A stretch of 64,000 nt of DNA from Bdellovibrio bacteriovorus (GCF_025558485.1 NZ_CP102930.1:3038001-3102000); one strand, 5' to 3'; numbered from the stretch's first letter, positions 33,755 through 43,180 are shown. A program made the numbers and translations. The notes: generated from the sequence alone by a model not told the origin.

Positions 33755-35220
33755 TCTTCGTCGATATTCCAGCTTAGTTTGGCTTTCTTTTTGTTTTTGC
33801 CCGGGATCAGGTCAAAGCGTTCTTTCATCTGTTCCAGATCCTGTTTGTGTGCACGGATTTTTAGCACGACACCGTTGCCTTCGTAGTTTTCTGAAAGCAC
33901 GCGCATTTTGCTGCGGATCTCCCCGATAGCACCCTGAGTGGTGTAAGGAATCAGAACGTCTTCCTCGATCATTTCCTCTTCAAAGTGTTTGACCAGCTTG
34001 GCGCGCAGATCAGTGACGTCGTCAGGATTTTTTGCTGACATAAAGTGAGCTGTTGGGAATTCTTTCGCCAGCTCAGCTTCCTGTTCTGTGCTTAGACGGT
34101 CGCGTTTATTGAAAATCAATAGACTTGGCAAATCAGCTGCGCCGACTTCCGCCAACACTGTGCGAGTGACCTCCAGCTGAGACCTGAAGGTGGGATCAGA
34201 GCAGTCCACGGTGTAAAGCAACAGCGAAGCATTGGCTGCTTCATCCAAAGTGGATTTAAACGAAGCCACCAGATCGTGCGGAAGTTTTTTGATGAAACCA
34301 ACGGTATCGGAAATCAGAATACGGGGGCGAGTTTCCGGATACAACAGACGAACGGTGGTATCCAGCGTGGCAAATAGTTTGTCCGCCACCAAGACCTCAC
34401 TGCCTGTCAAAGCACGCATCAAAGAGGACTTCCCGGCATTGGTATAACCCACCAGTGCGACAGAGATTTCCTGATCACGACGGGCGCGGCGCTGGTCAAG
34501 TTCTTGGGAGACAGCGGCCAGTTCCTGCTTAAGTTCTTTAATACGGTCACGAATTTTACGACGATCCAGCTCGATGCTGGTTTCCCCGGCACCTTTACCG
34601 CCACCACCCTGACGATCATCATCCCCCAAGGCTTCGCGCATGCGTGGGGCCACGTATTTAAGACGGGCGATTTCGACCTGTGAACGGGCAGCTTTCGTGC
34701 GCGCATGGCGGCTGAAGATCTCAATGATCACACCCGTGCGATCCAAAACCTTGGCGCTTGTGGCACTTTCAACAAGTTTTAGTTGTGAAGGGGACAGGTC
34801 ACAGTCAAAGACAATCACTTCGGCGGTTTCCTTCGGTGCCGTGTCAGCAGAAGTATCCAGATCCTCAGCACCTTGTTCTTCGTCAAAGATTTCCTCGACG
34901 TTGTCACCAAAAAGATCGTCGTCTTCATCCTCTTTGTTTTTGCTAAATTTCAAGGCGGCCTTGTGTTTTTTCTTTACGAAAGAAGGCGCAACTTTTCCGG
35001 TGCCACCAGTCCACTCTGCCAGTTCCATCAGCTTGCCGTCCCCGAGGACTGTGGCCGTTTTGGTGGAAGTACGACGTTGGGACATTTGCCCGACGACCTC
35101 ATAGCCCAGTGTGGTGACCAGACGTGAAAGCTCCGTCAAAGATTCCTGAGTTTCTTCATAGGTGGTGCGGGATGTTTGGATACCGACAAGGACTGCCTTC
35201 AGAGGTTTTGTTTCATTCAT
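33751..35220 (-). CDS. hflX: HflX-family ribosome-associated GTPase
   Basis: 489 residues from the ATG at 35220 (MNETKPLKAVLVGIQTSRTT). The 34-residue upstream extension lacks support. The N-terminal HflX domain is interrupted (about residues 75-150) by an acidic insert rich in Asp/Glu (KEDEDDDLFGDNVEEIFDEE). Next come the glycine-rich segment DRQGGGGKGAGETSIELDRR and a coiled coil. The GTPase domain has GYTNAGKSSLMRAL (G1), DTTVR (G2), DTVGFI (G3) and NKRD (G4). HflX splits stalled or hibernating ribosomes. The acidic insert is longer than in E. coli HflX and may be lineage specific. Confidence 0.95.
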   Translation of the reverse strand: MNETKPLKAVLVGIQTSRTTYEETQESLTELSRLVTTLGYEVVGQMSQRRTSTKTATVLGDGKLMELAEWTGGTGKVAPSFVKKKHKAALKFSKNKEDEDDDLFGDNVEEIFDEEQGAEDLDTSADTAPKETAEVIVFDCDLSPSQLKLVESATSAKVLDRTGVIIEIFSRHARTKAARSQVEIARLKYVAPRMREALGDDDRQGGGGKGAGETSIELDRRKIRDRIKELKQELAAVSQELDQRRARRDQEISVALVGYTNAGKSSLMRALTGSEVLVADKLFATLDTTVRLLYPETRPRILISDTVGFIKKLPHDLVASFKSTLDEAANASLLLYTVDCSDPTFRSQLEVTRTVLAEVGAADLPSLLIFNKRDRLSTEQEAELAKEFPTAHFMSAKNPDDVTDLRAKLVKHFEEEMIEEDVLIPYTTQGAIGEIRSKMRVLSENYEGNGVVLKIRAHKQDLEQMKERFDLIPGKNKKKAKLSWNIDED

Positions 35221-35431
35221 GCCGAACGGTATAGCACAGGCCTTTGGAAAAGCCAGCGAAACCCCTTGAATACCCCGGTCAGGATCGGGTGCGATAGCAA
35301 AGAAGGGTGTAACAAATACCAAGAATTGCGGCTGAAAATAATGTGAGGTTTAGGAAGGCTTCCGAGAGATGGATAAAACCCATCTGGGGATTATCTTTAG
35401 CCTTTCATTTTCCTGATTTTCCGGCATTCTT

Positions 35432-35460
35432 TTGCGCCTCTGGGCCTCTTGGGATAGGTT
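35432..35460 (+). promoter_or_regulatory. Promoter of fbpABC (TTGCGC, 17 bp, TAGGTT)
   Basis: TTGCGC at 35432-35437, 17 bases, TAGGTT at 35455-35460; start codon 35485 with AAGGA. The rest of the 264-base gap 35221-35484 shows no gene and no clear Fur box. Confidence 0.5.
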
Positions 35461-35484
35461 GCCTCAAAATTGAAAGGATCTTTC

Positions 35485-36537
35485 ATGTCACCAAAACTGA
35501 TTTTGAATGCAATTTTGCTGTTGGCAGGGGTGTTCTCTGCATCTTCTTCTTTGGCTGCGGATGCGGTGAAGGAAGAGATCGTTGTTTATTCTGCGCGTAA
35601 AGAAGAGCTTATCAAGCCGATCTTTGACCAGTTCACCAAGGAAACCGGGATCGCGGTTAAATTTCTTTCTGATGATGCTCCGAAGTTGATTGCGCGTCTT
35701 GAATCTGAAGGCGTTGCCAGTCCGGCGGATCTTTTGATCACGGTGGATGTCGCTAATTTGACGATTGCCAAGGATAAGGGGCTTTTTGCTCCTGTTAAAT
35801 CCACGGTGTTGGAAAAAAATGTTCCCGCAATTTATCGCGACAAGGACAGTCAATGGTTTGCGTTAAGCAAACGTGTTCGCGCAATTTTCTACAACAAGGA
35901 AAAGGTAAAGCCTGAAGATCTTTCCACTTACGAGGATCTTGCCAGCGCCCGCTGGAAAGGTGAAATTCTGACTCGCTCTTCAGCTCACCCTTACAATCAG
36001 TCTTTGCTGGCAAATATCGTGGCTGTTCACGGTGCGAAGAATGCACAGAAGTGGGCGGATGGTTTTGTGGCGAATCTGGCTCGTAAGCCGCAAGGTGGGG
36101 ATTCTGATCAGCTGAAGGCCGTGGCGGCTGGCGAAGCGAAGCTGGCGATTGCGAACAGCTACTACTATGGTCGTATGATGACGTCTGATCTTCCTGAAGA
36201 CAAATTGGTGGCGCAGAAAGTGGGTATCTTCTTCCCGAATCAAAAAGCGGGTAAAGGAGATTTGACTGGTGCGCACGTGAATATCAGCGGTGGTGGTATT
36301 TTGAAAACCAGTAAAAACGTCAAGAACGCACAAAAGCTTCTTGAGTTCCTAAGCGGTGATCATGCGCAAAACATCTATGCGGCTGCCAATAAAGAATTCC
36401 CGGTGAATCCGCTGGTGAAAGCTGATGCGGTTCTGGCTGCCTGGGGGCCGTTCAAAAATGAAGGCACCAACTTGTCTGTTTGGGCCACTCACAGCAAGGA
36501 TGCGACTCGTATTGCAGACAAGGCTGGCTGGAAGTAA
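35485..36537 (+). CDS. fbpA: Fe(III) ABC transporter substrate-binding protein
   Basis: 350 residues from the ATG at 35485; AAGGA six bases before it favours this over the TTG at 35470. Signal peptide (about 24 residues, cleavage after LAA/LA). The mature start EEIVVYSARKEELIKPIFDQF is typical of FbpA/AfuA/IdiA ferric-binding proteins. The iron-ligand tyrosines are in NSYYYGRMM. It captures ferric iron in the periplasm and hands it to the permease encoded next. Iron acquisition inside or outside prey is a plausible use. Confidence 0.93.
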   Translation: MSPKLILNAILLLAGVFSASSSLAADAVKEEIVVYSARKEELIKPIFDQFTKETGIAVKFLSDDAPKLIARLESEGVASPADLLITVDVANLTIAKDKGLFAPVKSTVLEKNVPAIYRDKDSQWFALSKRVRAIFYNKEKVKPEDLSTYEDLASARWKGEILTRSSAHPYNQSLLANIVAVHGAKNAQKWADGFVANLARKPQGGDSDQLKAVAAGEAKLAIANSYYYGRMMTSDLPEDKLVAQKVGIFFPNQKAGKGDLTGAHVNISGGGILKTSKNVKNAQKLLEFLSGDHAQNIYAAANKEFPVNPLVKADAVLAAWGPFKNEGTNLSVWATHSKDATRIADKAGWK

Positions 36538-36543
36538 TTTTCA

Positions 36544-38148
36544 GTGCTGAGATTTCTGGCCGTTCTTATTGCGTCTTTGTGTATAGCACCTCTGTTGCTG
36601 GTGCTAACGGCCTGGCTGTTGCCTTTTTCCCCTGAAACGGCGGAAAGCTGGCAGCATGTTATTGAAACTCTTTTAAGTTCCTATGTGTGGCAAACCATTG
36701 GTTTGTGTCTGGGTGTTGCCACGATCTGTTCTGTTTTTGGTGTGACGGCGGCTTGGTTGACGTCACAGTTTTCATTCACGGGCCGCCGTTGGCTGGAATG
36801 GGGAATGATTCTTCCTTTGGCGGTTCCGGCTTATATTTCCGCTTATTCTTATGGATGGCTTTTTGAATACGCAGGTCCTGTGCAGTCTCTGATGCGCGAA
36901 TGGATGCAGTGGTCCCGTGGTGATTACTGGTTCCCGGAATTCCGCAGTCTTGGGGGAGCCATCTGGGTGCTGGGTATTTCAACGACTCCTTACGTTTATC
37001 TTCTGGCGCGCACGGCTTTCTTGTCTCAACCTCGTGAGTGGTGGGAAGCGGCGGCGACTTTGGGGGCTTATCCTGCGCAAATTTTCCGAAGAATCGCCTT
37101 GCCTGCGGCGCGACCATTTATAGCCACAGGTGTGGCTTTGTCTTTGATGGAGGCCATCGCCGACATTGGAACGGTGTCCGTGCTGGGAGTACAGACCGTC
37201 AGCGCCGGGATCTATCGCAGCTGGTTCTTTATGAGTGAGCCTCTGGTCGCCGCGCGACTGGCAGGGTTGCTTTTGATTTTTGTTTTTATTTTAATGGGTG
37301 TGGAAGCTCTGGGACGCCGGGGAATGCGCTACAGTTCTTTGCGCGCACAGCAGACGGCGGAAAAAGTTTCCTTAAAAGGTGTTTCCAACTTTGCCGCCTT
37401 TATCGCCTGTTTGCTGCCGGTGACTGCGGGCTTTGTTTTGCCTGTGGCTATCCTGATTCGTCTGATCTTCTATTCCACGTCCTGGGCCTTCATGGAATCT
37501 TTGGCAGATTATCTGTGGCAAAGCATTCGACTGGGTGTTTTCACAGGGGTGCTGGCCTGCTTGGTGGCGTTTATCATGGTTTGTGCTGAACGTTTCCATG
37601 CCCAGTGGTTGCGTCTGGTGACGCTGATGGCGAATCTGGGATACGCCATTCCGGGAGCTGTGGTTGCGGTGGGTTTGATGATGCTTTTTGGCTGGCTTCG
37701 TAATTTTACCGGTTCCACTTGGATTATCACCGGAAGTATCGCTGGTCTTTTGATTGCCTACACCGTGCGTTTTATGGCGACGGCTTACAGTCCCTTACAC
37801 AGCGGGATGTTGCGCATTCCGGAAGAAATCGACATGGCCGCGGCATCGTTGGGGAAAGGCAAGTTTGCCACGATTTTTCGTGTGCATGTCCCATTGATGA
37901 TGCTGTCTTTGTGTACGGCATTTATTGTGGTGTTTTTGGATACGGTCAAAGAGCTTCCGGCGACTTTGATCCTTCGTCCTTTTGATGTGAAAACTTTGGC
38001 GGTGGCGGCGTTTGAATTTTCCAGCGATGATCGCTATATCGAGGCGGCCCCGTATTCTTTGGTTCTGATTACCATGTCAACCGTGGCTGTGGTGGCGCTC
38101 CACTGGATTCAAAAGCGCAGTTTAAGGTGGCGTGATGTCGAACATTGA
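36544..38148 (+). CDS. fbpB: Fe(III) ABC transporter permease
   Basis: 534 residues starting with GTG at 36544, with GGAAG nine bases before. About twelve membrane helices in two homologous halves. Each half has an EAA loop that contacts the ATPase: EWWEAAATLGAYPAQIFRRI (about residue 165) and EIDMAAASLGKGKFATIFRV (about residue 430). This two-in-one permease is the FbpB/SfuB architecture. It overlaps fbpC by 14 bases. Confidence 0.93.
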   Translation: MLRFLAVLIASLCIAPLLLVLTAWLLPFSPETAESWQHVIETLLSSYVWQTIGLCLGVATICSVFGVTAAWLTSQFSFTGRRWLEWGMILPLAVPAYISAYSYGWLFEYAGPVQSLMREWMQWSRGDYWFPEFRSLGGAIWVLGISTTPYVYLLARTAFLSQPREWWEAAATLGAYPAQIFRRIALPAARPFIATGVALSLMEAIADIGTVSVLGVQTVSAGIYRSWFFMSEPLVAARLAGLLLIFVFILMGVEALGRRGMRYSSLRAQQTAEKVSLKGVSNFAAFIACLLPVTAGFVLPVAILIRLIFYSTSWAFMESLADYLWQSIRLGVFTGVLACLVAFIMVCAERFHAQWLRLVTLMANLGYAIPGAVVAVGLMMLFGWLRNFTGSTWIITGSIAGLLIAYTVRFMATAYSPLHSGMLRIPEEIDMAAASLGKGKFATIFRVHVPLMMLSLCTAFIVVFLDTVKELPATLILRPFDVKTLAVAAFEFSSDDRYIEAAPYSLVLITMSTVAVVALHWIQKRSLRWRDVEH

Positions 38149-38776
38149 ACTTAAAAATGCAACTTATCGTTATAAGGTCGGCGGTGTTGCCGGAGTTTCT
38201 TTTGAAGTTCCCGAGGGCAAGATCGCCTGTTTGCTGGGGCCGTCAGGCAGTGGGAAGACCACATTGTTGAAGTTAATGGCAGGCTTCCTGGAACCTCAAT
38301 CCGGTCAGATCCTGATCGGAGGAAAAGCGATTGCCGGTGAAGGGGCTTCCTTTGTGGTTCCTCAAGAACGAAAAATCGGGTTGGTATTTCAGCAACACGC
38401 TTTGTTTCCTCATCTGACTGTTGCCAAGAACATTCTTTTTGGCTGCACCCGTGAAAACAAAGACGAAAAACAGCAGTTGCTGAAAAAACTTCTGCAGGAC
38501 TTCCGTATTGAACAGCATGAAAATCGTTATCCGCATCAGATCTCTGGCGGAGAGCAGCAGCGTGTGGCCATTGCTCGTGCGATTGCGTCTGATCCCAAGG
38601 TGCTTTTGATGGATGAACCATTTTCCAGTTTGGATAAGGCTTTGCGGGAACAGGTTCAGCAGCAGTGTCTGGAAGTCATTCGGGCGCGCAACTTAACGAC
38701 CGTGATGGTGACCCATGACGAAGACAGCGCCAAAGCCATGGGTGATGTGATTATTCGCCTTCAGAGTACTCGATAA
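38135..38776 (+). CDS. fbpC: Fe(III) ABC transporter ATP-binding protein, short form
   Basis: 213 residues from the ATG at 38135, AAGGTGG just before. Walker A GPSGSGKTTLLK, Q-loop VFQQHALFPHL, signature ISGGEQQRVAIARA, Walker B VLLMDEPFSSLD, and switch His in VMVTHDED are all intact. The usual FbpC C-terminal TOBE/regulatory domain (about 130 residues) is absent, so allosteric regulation by that domain is not expected. The last 26 bases overlap the convergent lspA fusion gene. Confidence 0.93.
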   Translation: MSNIELKNATYRYKVGGVAGVSFEVPEGKIACLLGPSGSGKTTLLKLMAGFLEPQSGQILIGGKAIAGEGASFVVPQERKIGLVFQQHALFPHLTVAKNILFGCTRENKDEKQQLLKKLLQDFRIEQHENRYPHQISGGEQQRVAIARAIASDPKVLLMDEPFSSLDKALREQVQQQCLEVIRARNLTTVMVTHDEDSAKAMGDVIIRLQSTR

Positions 38777-39683
38777 CGTTGACGGTGCGTTCTTTCTTGA
38801 TCTGGTGCAGGCGTTTGTTGATTTCCTCTGCCAGTTCTTCCAGATGTTTGAATTCGTCGCCGGCACGCAATTTTAGGTTGGCGTTATTCTTTCCTTCCAA
38901 TGCCTCATTCAGGAATCTTTCAAAGGCGTACAGAGGGCCGGCAATACGGTGGGAAATCAAGCGTCCCACTGCAAACAGAATTGCACAGAAGGCCACTGAA
39001 ATAATCAGGAAGGTGATGATGAACGGCACCAGAAATTTATTCAATAAAAATGCGTTGTTCCCCACCAACTCCTGAATTGTCACGCGCATATAGGTGTAAG
39101 AAAACACCGAACAGATCAAAGTCAGACTTAAACCCACGCCCATCAGGATGAAGCAATACTTAAGCTGAAAGGGCATGTTTACCCAGTACTGCTTGCGCAC
39201 GTTATTTTCCGGCCACAGCAATTCGCCTTCGCGGATGATCGCATAGACGATCAAACCATAGCCCAGCCACTGCAAAGCATCGGCGACGTTAAAGGCTGGA
39301 CTGGACAGCGACGGTGTACCCAGAACTATGAAATCGACGACATAGCCCCAGACGATACGATCGGTGACGTTTCCGATGATCCCGCCGATCAGGATCGACA
39401 GTCCGGAACGCAAGGTCAGGGATTTGATAGGCAGCAGATACTGAATCAAAGCATAGGTCGCCAAAAGGAACGCGCCCCCTGTGGACAGGGACACGATACG
39501 CAAAACTGACGGAAGATCTGAAAAAAGTCCCAACATGGCACCATGATTGTGGTGCAGAACGAAGTGCACTGGACCGAAAGATTTAAGCTGGGTGATACCG
39601 GTGGCCCATATTTTTGTGAGGCGGTCCAAAGACCACGTCGCCAGAAGAGGAAGAATTACAATAAGCCATTCGCGTTTTTTCAT
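38751..39683 (-). CDS. lspA: Signal peptidase II fused to a two-helix membrane module with HAMP-like region
   Basis: 310 residues; ordinary LspA is about 160. Residues 1-165 carry the LspA hallmarks: SLDRLTKIWA, HHNHGAMLGLFS, GGIIGNVTDRI with the first catalytic Asp, and FNVADALQWLG with the second. This part should cleave prolipoprotein signal peptides in the inner membrane. Residues 180-310 add two further membrane helices and a periplasmic loop. A HAMP-like segment (SHRIAGPLYAFERFLNEALE, then RAGDEFKHLEELAEEINKRL) and a short coiled coil complete the protein. That second half resembles the membrane part of chemoreceptors without an output domain. No frameshift is visible; the fusion is one continuous frame. 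Confidence 0.9.
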   Translation of the reverse strand: MKKREWLIVILPLLATWSLDRLTKIWATGITQLKSFGPVHFVLHHNHGAMLGLFSDLPSVLRIVSLSTGGAFLLATYALIQYLLPIKSLTLRSGLSILIGGIIGNVTDRIVWGYVVDFIVLGTPSLSSPAFNVADALQWLGYGLIVYAIIREGELLWPENNVRKQYWVNMPFQLKYCFILMGVGLSLTLICSVFSYTYMRVTIQELVGNNAFLLNKFLVPFIITFLIISVAFCAILFAVGRLISHRIAGPLYAFERFLNEALEGKNNANLKLRAGDEFKHLEELAEEINKRLHQIKKERTVNVIEYSEGE

Positions 39684-39798
39684 GCACTTCAGTCTAACAA
39701 TTCACACAAGGACTTGCGAACGAAAAAACCTCTCATTACCATCGTCTAGAAAGCGGTTGAAAAAGCGCTTTCTTCCTGCTTTGAGGTTTGGAGGCTTC

Positions 39799-41223
39799 GT
39801 GAGATTTTTTTTGAATGTTTGTTTGATTGTTTTTGTGGCAGTTTCTGCTCAGGCGGATGAGAAGTTTGCGGATGTTCAGAAAGAGTTTGAGGCTTTGGCT
39901 AAGAAGTTTGGGGTGAGTACGAAGGATGTTGGGATTTATGCGACGGTTGGGGAAGGGGAGGAGTTAAAGACCCTTCTGGATGTGAACGGGCAGAAGGTGA
40001 TGATTCCGGCCTCTATTTCCAAGGTGGCGACAGCGTCGGCTGTTTTGGCTTCTTTTCCGCCGGGGTTTAAATTCAAAACTCAGTTGCTGACCAGTGGTGA
40101 TGTTAAGAATGGCACCTTGAAGGGGAACCTTTACCTGAAAGGCGGTGGGGACCCGTCGTTTGTCTCTGAGAATATGTGGTTTCTGGTCAATGCCTTCATC
40201 CGTGCGAAGATCAGGAAAATAGAAGGGGATATCATTGTGGATGATTCCCTGTTCGACAAAGTTCGCTATGACCTGAGCCGCCAGAAAGAACGTGTGGACC
40301 GTGCCTATGATGCGCCGGTGGGGGCGATGAGTTTTAACTGGAACTCTGTGAATATTTTTGTTCGTCCCAACGGTGTCGGCAATGGCGCGGATGTGTCGAT
40401 TGATCCGGAAAATGACTATATCCGTCTGGTGAACAAGGCCAAAACAGTCAGCGGTTCCGCGAACAAGCTTCTGGCGGATCGTCAGGAGGATAAGAAGTTT
40501 GACGGTGACGTGATTCATGTCGGTGGCAGTATTGGGCAGGGGTTGAAGGAAGTGGTGGTCTTTAAGAACATCACGCAGCCGGACCTTTGGGCAGGATACA
40601 ATCTGAAATCTTTCCTGGCACAGAGAGGAATCACACTCACCGGAAAGATCAAGAACGGTGTCACACCAGAGAAGGCCGAACTGGTCGCCGAATCGGAAAG
40701 TAAGGCGATCGAGTCGATCGTGGCGGACATGAACAAGTTTTCCAACAACTATGTCGCAGAAATGCTGACAAAGAATCTGGGTGCCGTGAAAAAAACAAAA
40801 GGTGCTGCACTGGCGGATGGCGTGGCGGTTTTGAATGAGCACATGCAAAGTCTGGGCGTTCCGGCTGATCAATATCATTTGCAGTCACCATCCGGTCTGA
40901 CCCGGGACAATAAGATGTCATCATTTGCCATGTGGAAGGTCCTGCAGCATTTACGCAACGATTTCCGAGTCCAGCCGGAGTTCCTGACCTCCTTGCCGAT
41001 CGCGGGGGTTGATGGCACGCTCAAGAAACGCATGAAAAATTCCCCGGCGGAACGCTGGGTGCGTGCGAAAACGGGATTCCTGACTGGCGTCGTCTCATTG
41101 GCGGGTTATGCGGGTTTGGAGGACGGCCGGGTTGTGACTTTCTCTTTCGTTTACAATGGTTCTACGGATGAGACGAAGATTCGTTCGTTTTTTGATAATT
41201 TACTTATCTATCTTGTAAAATAA
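39799..41223 (+). CDS. dacB: D-alanyl-D-alanine carboxypeptidase/endopeptidase, PBP4 (DacB) family
   Basis: 474 residues starting at GTG 39799. GGAGG five bases upstream and an immediate signal peptide (cleavage after AQA) exclude the 84-residue extension. S13-family motifs: Ser72-Ile-Ser-Lys75 (PASISKVATAS), SNN (KFSNNYVAEM) and KTG (RAKTGFL). It hydrolyses D-Ala-D-Ala or cross-links in peptidoglycan. From memory, Bdellovibrio has three such proteins; Bd0816 and Bd3459 reshape prey wall, and Bd3244 is the third. This one sits where Bd3244 would. The lytic transglycosylase gene follows 30 bases later. Confidence 0.92.
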   Translation: MRFFLNVCLIVFVAVSAQADEKFADVQKEFEALAKKFGVSTKDVGIYATVGEGEELKTLLDVNGQKVMIPASISKVATASAVLASFPPGFKFKTQLLTSGDVKNGTLKGNLYLKGGGDPSFVSENMWFLVNAFIRAKIRKIEGDIIVDDSLFDKVRYDLSRQKERVDRAYDAPVGAMSFNWNSVNIFVRPNGVGNGADVSIDPENDYIRLVNKAKTVSGSANKLLADRQEDKKFDGDVIHVGGSIGQGLKEVVVFKNITQPDLWAGYNLKSFLAQRGITLTGKIKNGVTPEKAELVAESESKAIESIVADMNKFSNNYVAEMLTKNLGAVKKTKGAALADGVAVLNEHMQSLGVPADQYHLQSPSGLTRDNKMSSFAMWKVLQHLRNDFRVQPEFLTSLPIAGVDGTLKKRMKNSPAERWVRAKTGFLTGVVSLAGYAGLEDGRVVTFSFVYNGSTDETKIRSFFDNLLIYLVK

Positions 41224-41253
41224 GCCGAATAAAACTGTGGAAGGTGGACCTCC

Positions 41254-42429
41254 ATGACGAAACTTAGTGTCTCAATTCTATACGCAGTTCTTTTGAGTGC
41301 GCCGATGGCGATGGCTCAGGGGGATCTTGCCGCCAAGGTCGTTCCACAGGTTATGGGAAAGAATCCGGAGGAAAGCCGTCCGTGGCGTGCGCCGGTATTC
41401 AGCGATCAGGATGCTTCATTGGGTTATCATGGCGAGGCTTTTTCCGTTCCCAAGGGCATGGAAAAGCAGGTTCAGTTCTGGATTGATATCTACACAAAAT
41501 ATTCCACCACTCAGGGGGTGATCCACGATGCGGAAAATGTGGAGACCGTTTATGAAGTGGTGGACCTGACAGGTCTGGTGGGTGAAAGAGCCCAGCAGAA
41601 AAAGATTGATGAAGTCAAAAAAGCCATCGGTCTGAAACTTTCCAAAGATGAAAAAGACCGTCTGCGTTTTCAGTTGGGTCAAAAGGACCGCATGCAGGAT
41701 GCGATCTTCTATTCCGGTCGCTATATTGAAGACATGGAAAAAATCTTCCGTGATGCCAAAGTTCCGGTGGAACTGACTCGTCTGGCGTTTGTGGAAAGCA
41801 GCTTTAATATCATGGCACGCTCTAAAGTGGGGGCCAGCGGTATTTGGCAGATCATGCCTTACACGGCAAAACCTTATAAAATGATTTCTGCAACTGTGGA
41901 CAAGCGCAACCATCCGATGGAAGCGACTAAGCTGGCGGCAAAACTTTTGCGTCAGAACTATTCCATGTTGCAATCATGGCCTTTGGCAGTGACGGGTTAC
42001 AATCACGGCCCAACAGGTGTGCGCAAGATGACAGAAAACTACAAGACCCGTGAATTGGGTGAGCTTGTGGCCAACGTTCGTTCGCGCAAGAGCTTTGGTT
42101 TTGCATCCCGTAACTTCTACGCCAGCTTCCTGGCGGCATTGGAAGTGGAAAAACATGCGAATAAGTATTTCGGCTCTGTGGTCTGGTCCAAGCCGTTGGA
42201 TGCTCAGGACCTGAAATTACCGGTGGCTGTAAAGTACAAGGAAATCGTCAGTTGGTTTGATGGCGATGATCGCAAGGCACAGATCTTCAATCCGCATCTG
42301 ACATTCAAGGCTCGCAAAGGTCATCCAATCCCGGCGAAAACCGTGATTGCAGTTCCTAAAGACAAATACAATGTGGCTTTGATTTCTTTGGCTCGTCGCG
42401 ACCGCATGGTGGCGATGGAACGAAAATAA
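41254..42429 (+). CDS. Membrane/periplasmic lytic transglycosylase (SLT family, MltD-like)
   Basis: 391 residues. Signal peptide about 21 residues (cleavage after AMA). The SLT domain (about residues 165-310) has LAFVESSFNIMARS with the catalytic Glu, GASGIWQIMPYTA, and SWPLAVTGYNHGPTGV, all standard family 1 motifs. The C-terminal 70 residues (KGHPIPAKTVIAVPKDKYN) look like a degenerate LysM-type region. It cleaves the glycan strand of peptidoglycan, forming anhydromuropeptides. Adjacent to dacB, so both peptide and glycan cuts are encoded together. Confidence 0.9.
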   Translation: MTKLSVSILYAVLLSAPMAMAQGDLAAKVVPQVMGKNPEESRPWRAPVFSDQDASLGYHGEAFSVPKGMEKQVQFWIDIYTKYSTTQGVIHDAENVETVYEVVDLTGLVGERAQQKKIDEVKKAIGLKLSKDEKDRLRFQLGQKDRMQDAIFYSGRYIEDMEKIFRDAKVPVELTRLAFVESSFNIMARSKVGASGIWQIMPYTAKPYKMISATVDKRNHPMEATKLAAKLLRQNYSMLQSWPLAVTGYNHGPTGVRKMTENYKTRELGELVANVRSRKSFGFASRNFYASFLAALEVEKHANKYFGSVVWSKPLDAQDLKLPVAVKYKEIVSWFDGDDRKAQIFNPHLTFKARKGHPIPAKTVIAVPKDKYNVALISLARRDRMVAMERK

Positions 42430-42452
42430 GTTCCGGATTGGAATCAGGACAT

Positions 42453-42486
42453 AAAAAAAAGGGAGCTTTCAAGCTCCCTTTTTTAT
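42453..42486. terminator. Bidirectional intrinsic terminator
   Basis: GGGAGCTT, two-base loop, AAGCTCCC, flanked by A8 and T6. Serves the lytic transglycosylase (+) and the TetR gene (-). Confidence 0.9.
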
Positions 42487-42502
42487 TTTCCTAAAGACGG
42501 TC

Positions 42503-43180
42503 TTAGATGAAATCGCCTTTGCTGCGGTTTACAGTCGCCGCAGGCGCTTGTGCCGTGGCACCCATATCCAGATACTTGTGGAAGAGCTGATAGATCTCTT
42601 CAACGATGGCAGCATCATGGATGGCTGTCGGGTTGTCGATCGCCATGGTATTGGTCAGACCGATAAAGGCATTAACCATGATGTAGGAGATCTTTTCCAT
42701 ATCACGACCCGGAATCTGTGGAAGGTTGTAGCGGACAACCTCCTGGAAGAAGCGGATGGATTCGGACATGTAAGCAGCTTCGGCAACATAGTACTGAATG
42801 GTGGTCAGTTTAGAGCGAAGTTCCGAGTTACGGCGAGTGGTTTCAACAGCCAGCTCGATCATCCCTTTCACGCGTTGTTCCGGTGGAAGAGGAGAGATGG
42901 CGCGCATTTTTTCACTGAAGATGCGTTTGTCTTCTTCAAGAATGTTTTTAACAACAGCTTGAACAACGGATTCTTTGTTGCCAAAGAACTGATACAAAGA
43001 CCCGATACTGACACCGGCTTCTTTGGCGATTTTATCTGTTGTGATGGAATAAAAGCCTTCACTAACTAGCAGGCGAGAGCAGGCATCCAAGATAGTCGCA
43101 ACTGTTTGGCGAGAACGTTCTTGAGTAGGTGCTTTGACAATAATCTTAGTTTTCTTCGTTTTTTCTTCAGATGACATCAT
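42503..43180 (-). CDS. TetR-family transcriptional regulator
   Basis: 225 residues from the ATG at 43180. The helix-turn-helix is intact (residues about 20-65: RQTVATILDACSRLLVSEGF, ITTDKIAKEAGVSIGSLYQF FGNKE pattern). The C-terminal ligand-binding domain is all-helical and unassigned. The nearby target is not obvious: no gene is divergent at close range, since the 146-base gap leads to a convergently placed Cys-repeat gene. Its regulon may lie elsewhere. Confidence 0.92.
   Translation of the reverse strand: MMSSEEKTKKTKIIVKAPTQERSRQTVATILDACSRLLVSEGFYSITTDKIAKEAGVSIGSLYQFFGNKESVVQAVVKNILEEDKRIFSEKMRAISPLPPEQRVKGMIELAVETTRRNSELRSKLTTIQYYVAEAAYMSESIRFFQEVVRYNLPQIPGRDMEKISYIMVNAFIGLTNTMAIDNPTAIHDAAIVEEIYQLFHKYLDMGATAQAPAATVNRSKGDFI

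Noticed and set aside
35221-35484. Fur box before fbpA
   Set aside because: No stretch close to the GATAATGATAATCATTATC-type palindrome could be found.
39547-39798. 84-residue N-terminal extension of DacB
   Set aside because: Would precede the signal peptide and run antisense through lspA; GTG at 39799 has GGAGG.
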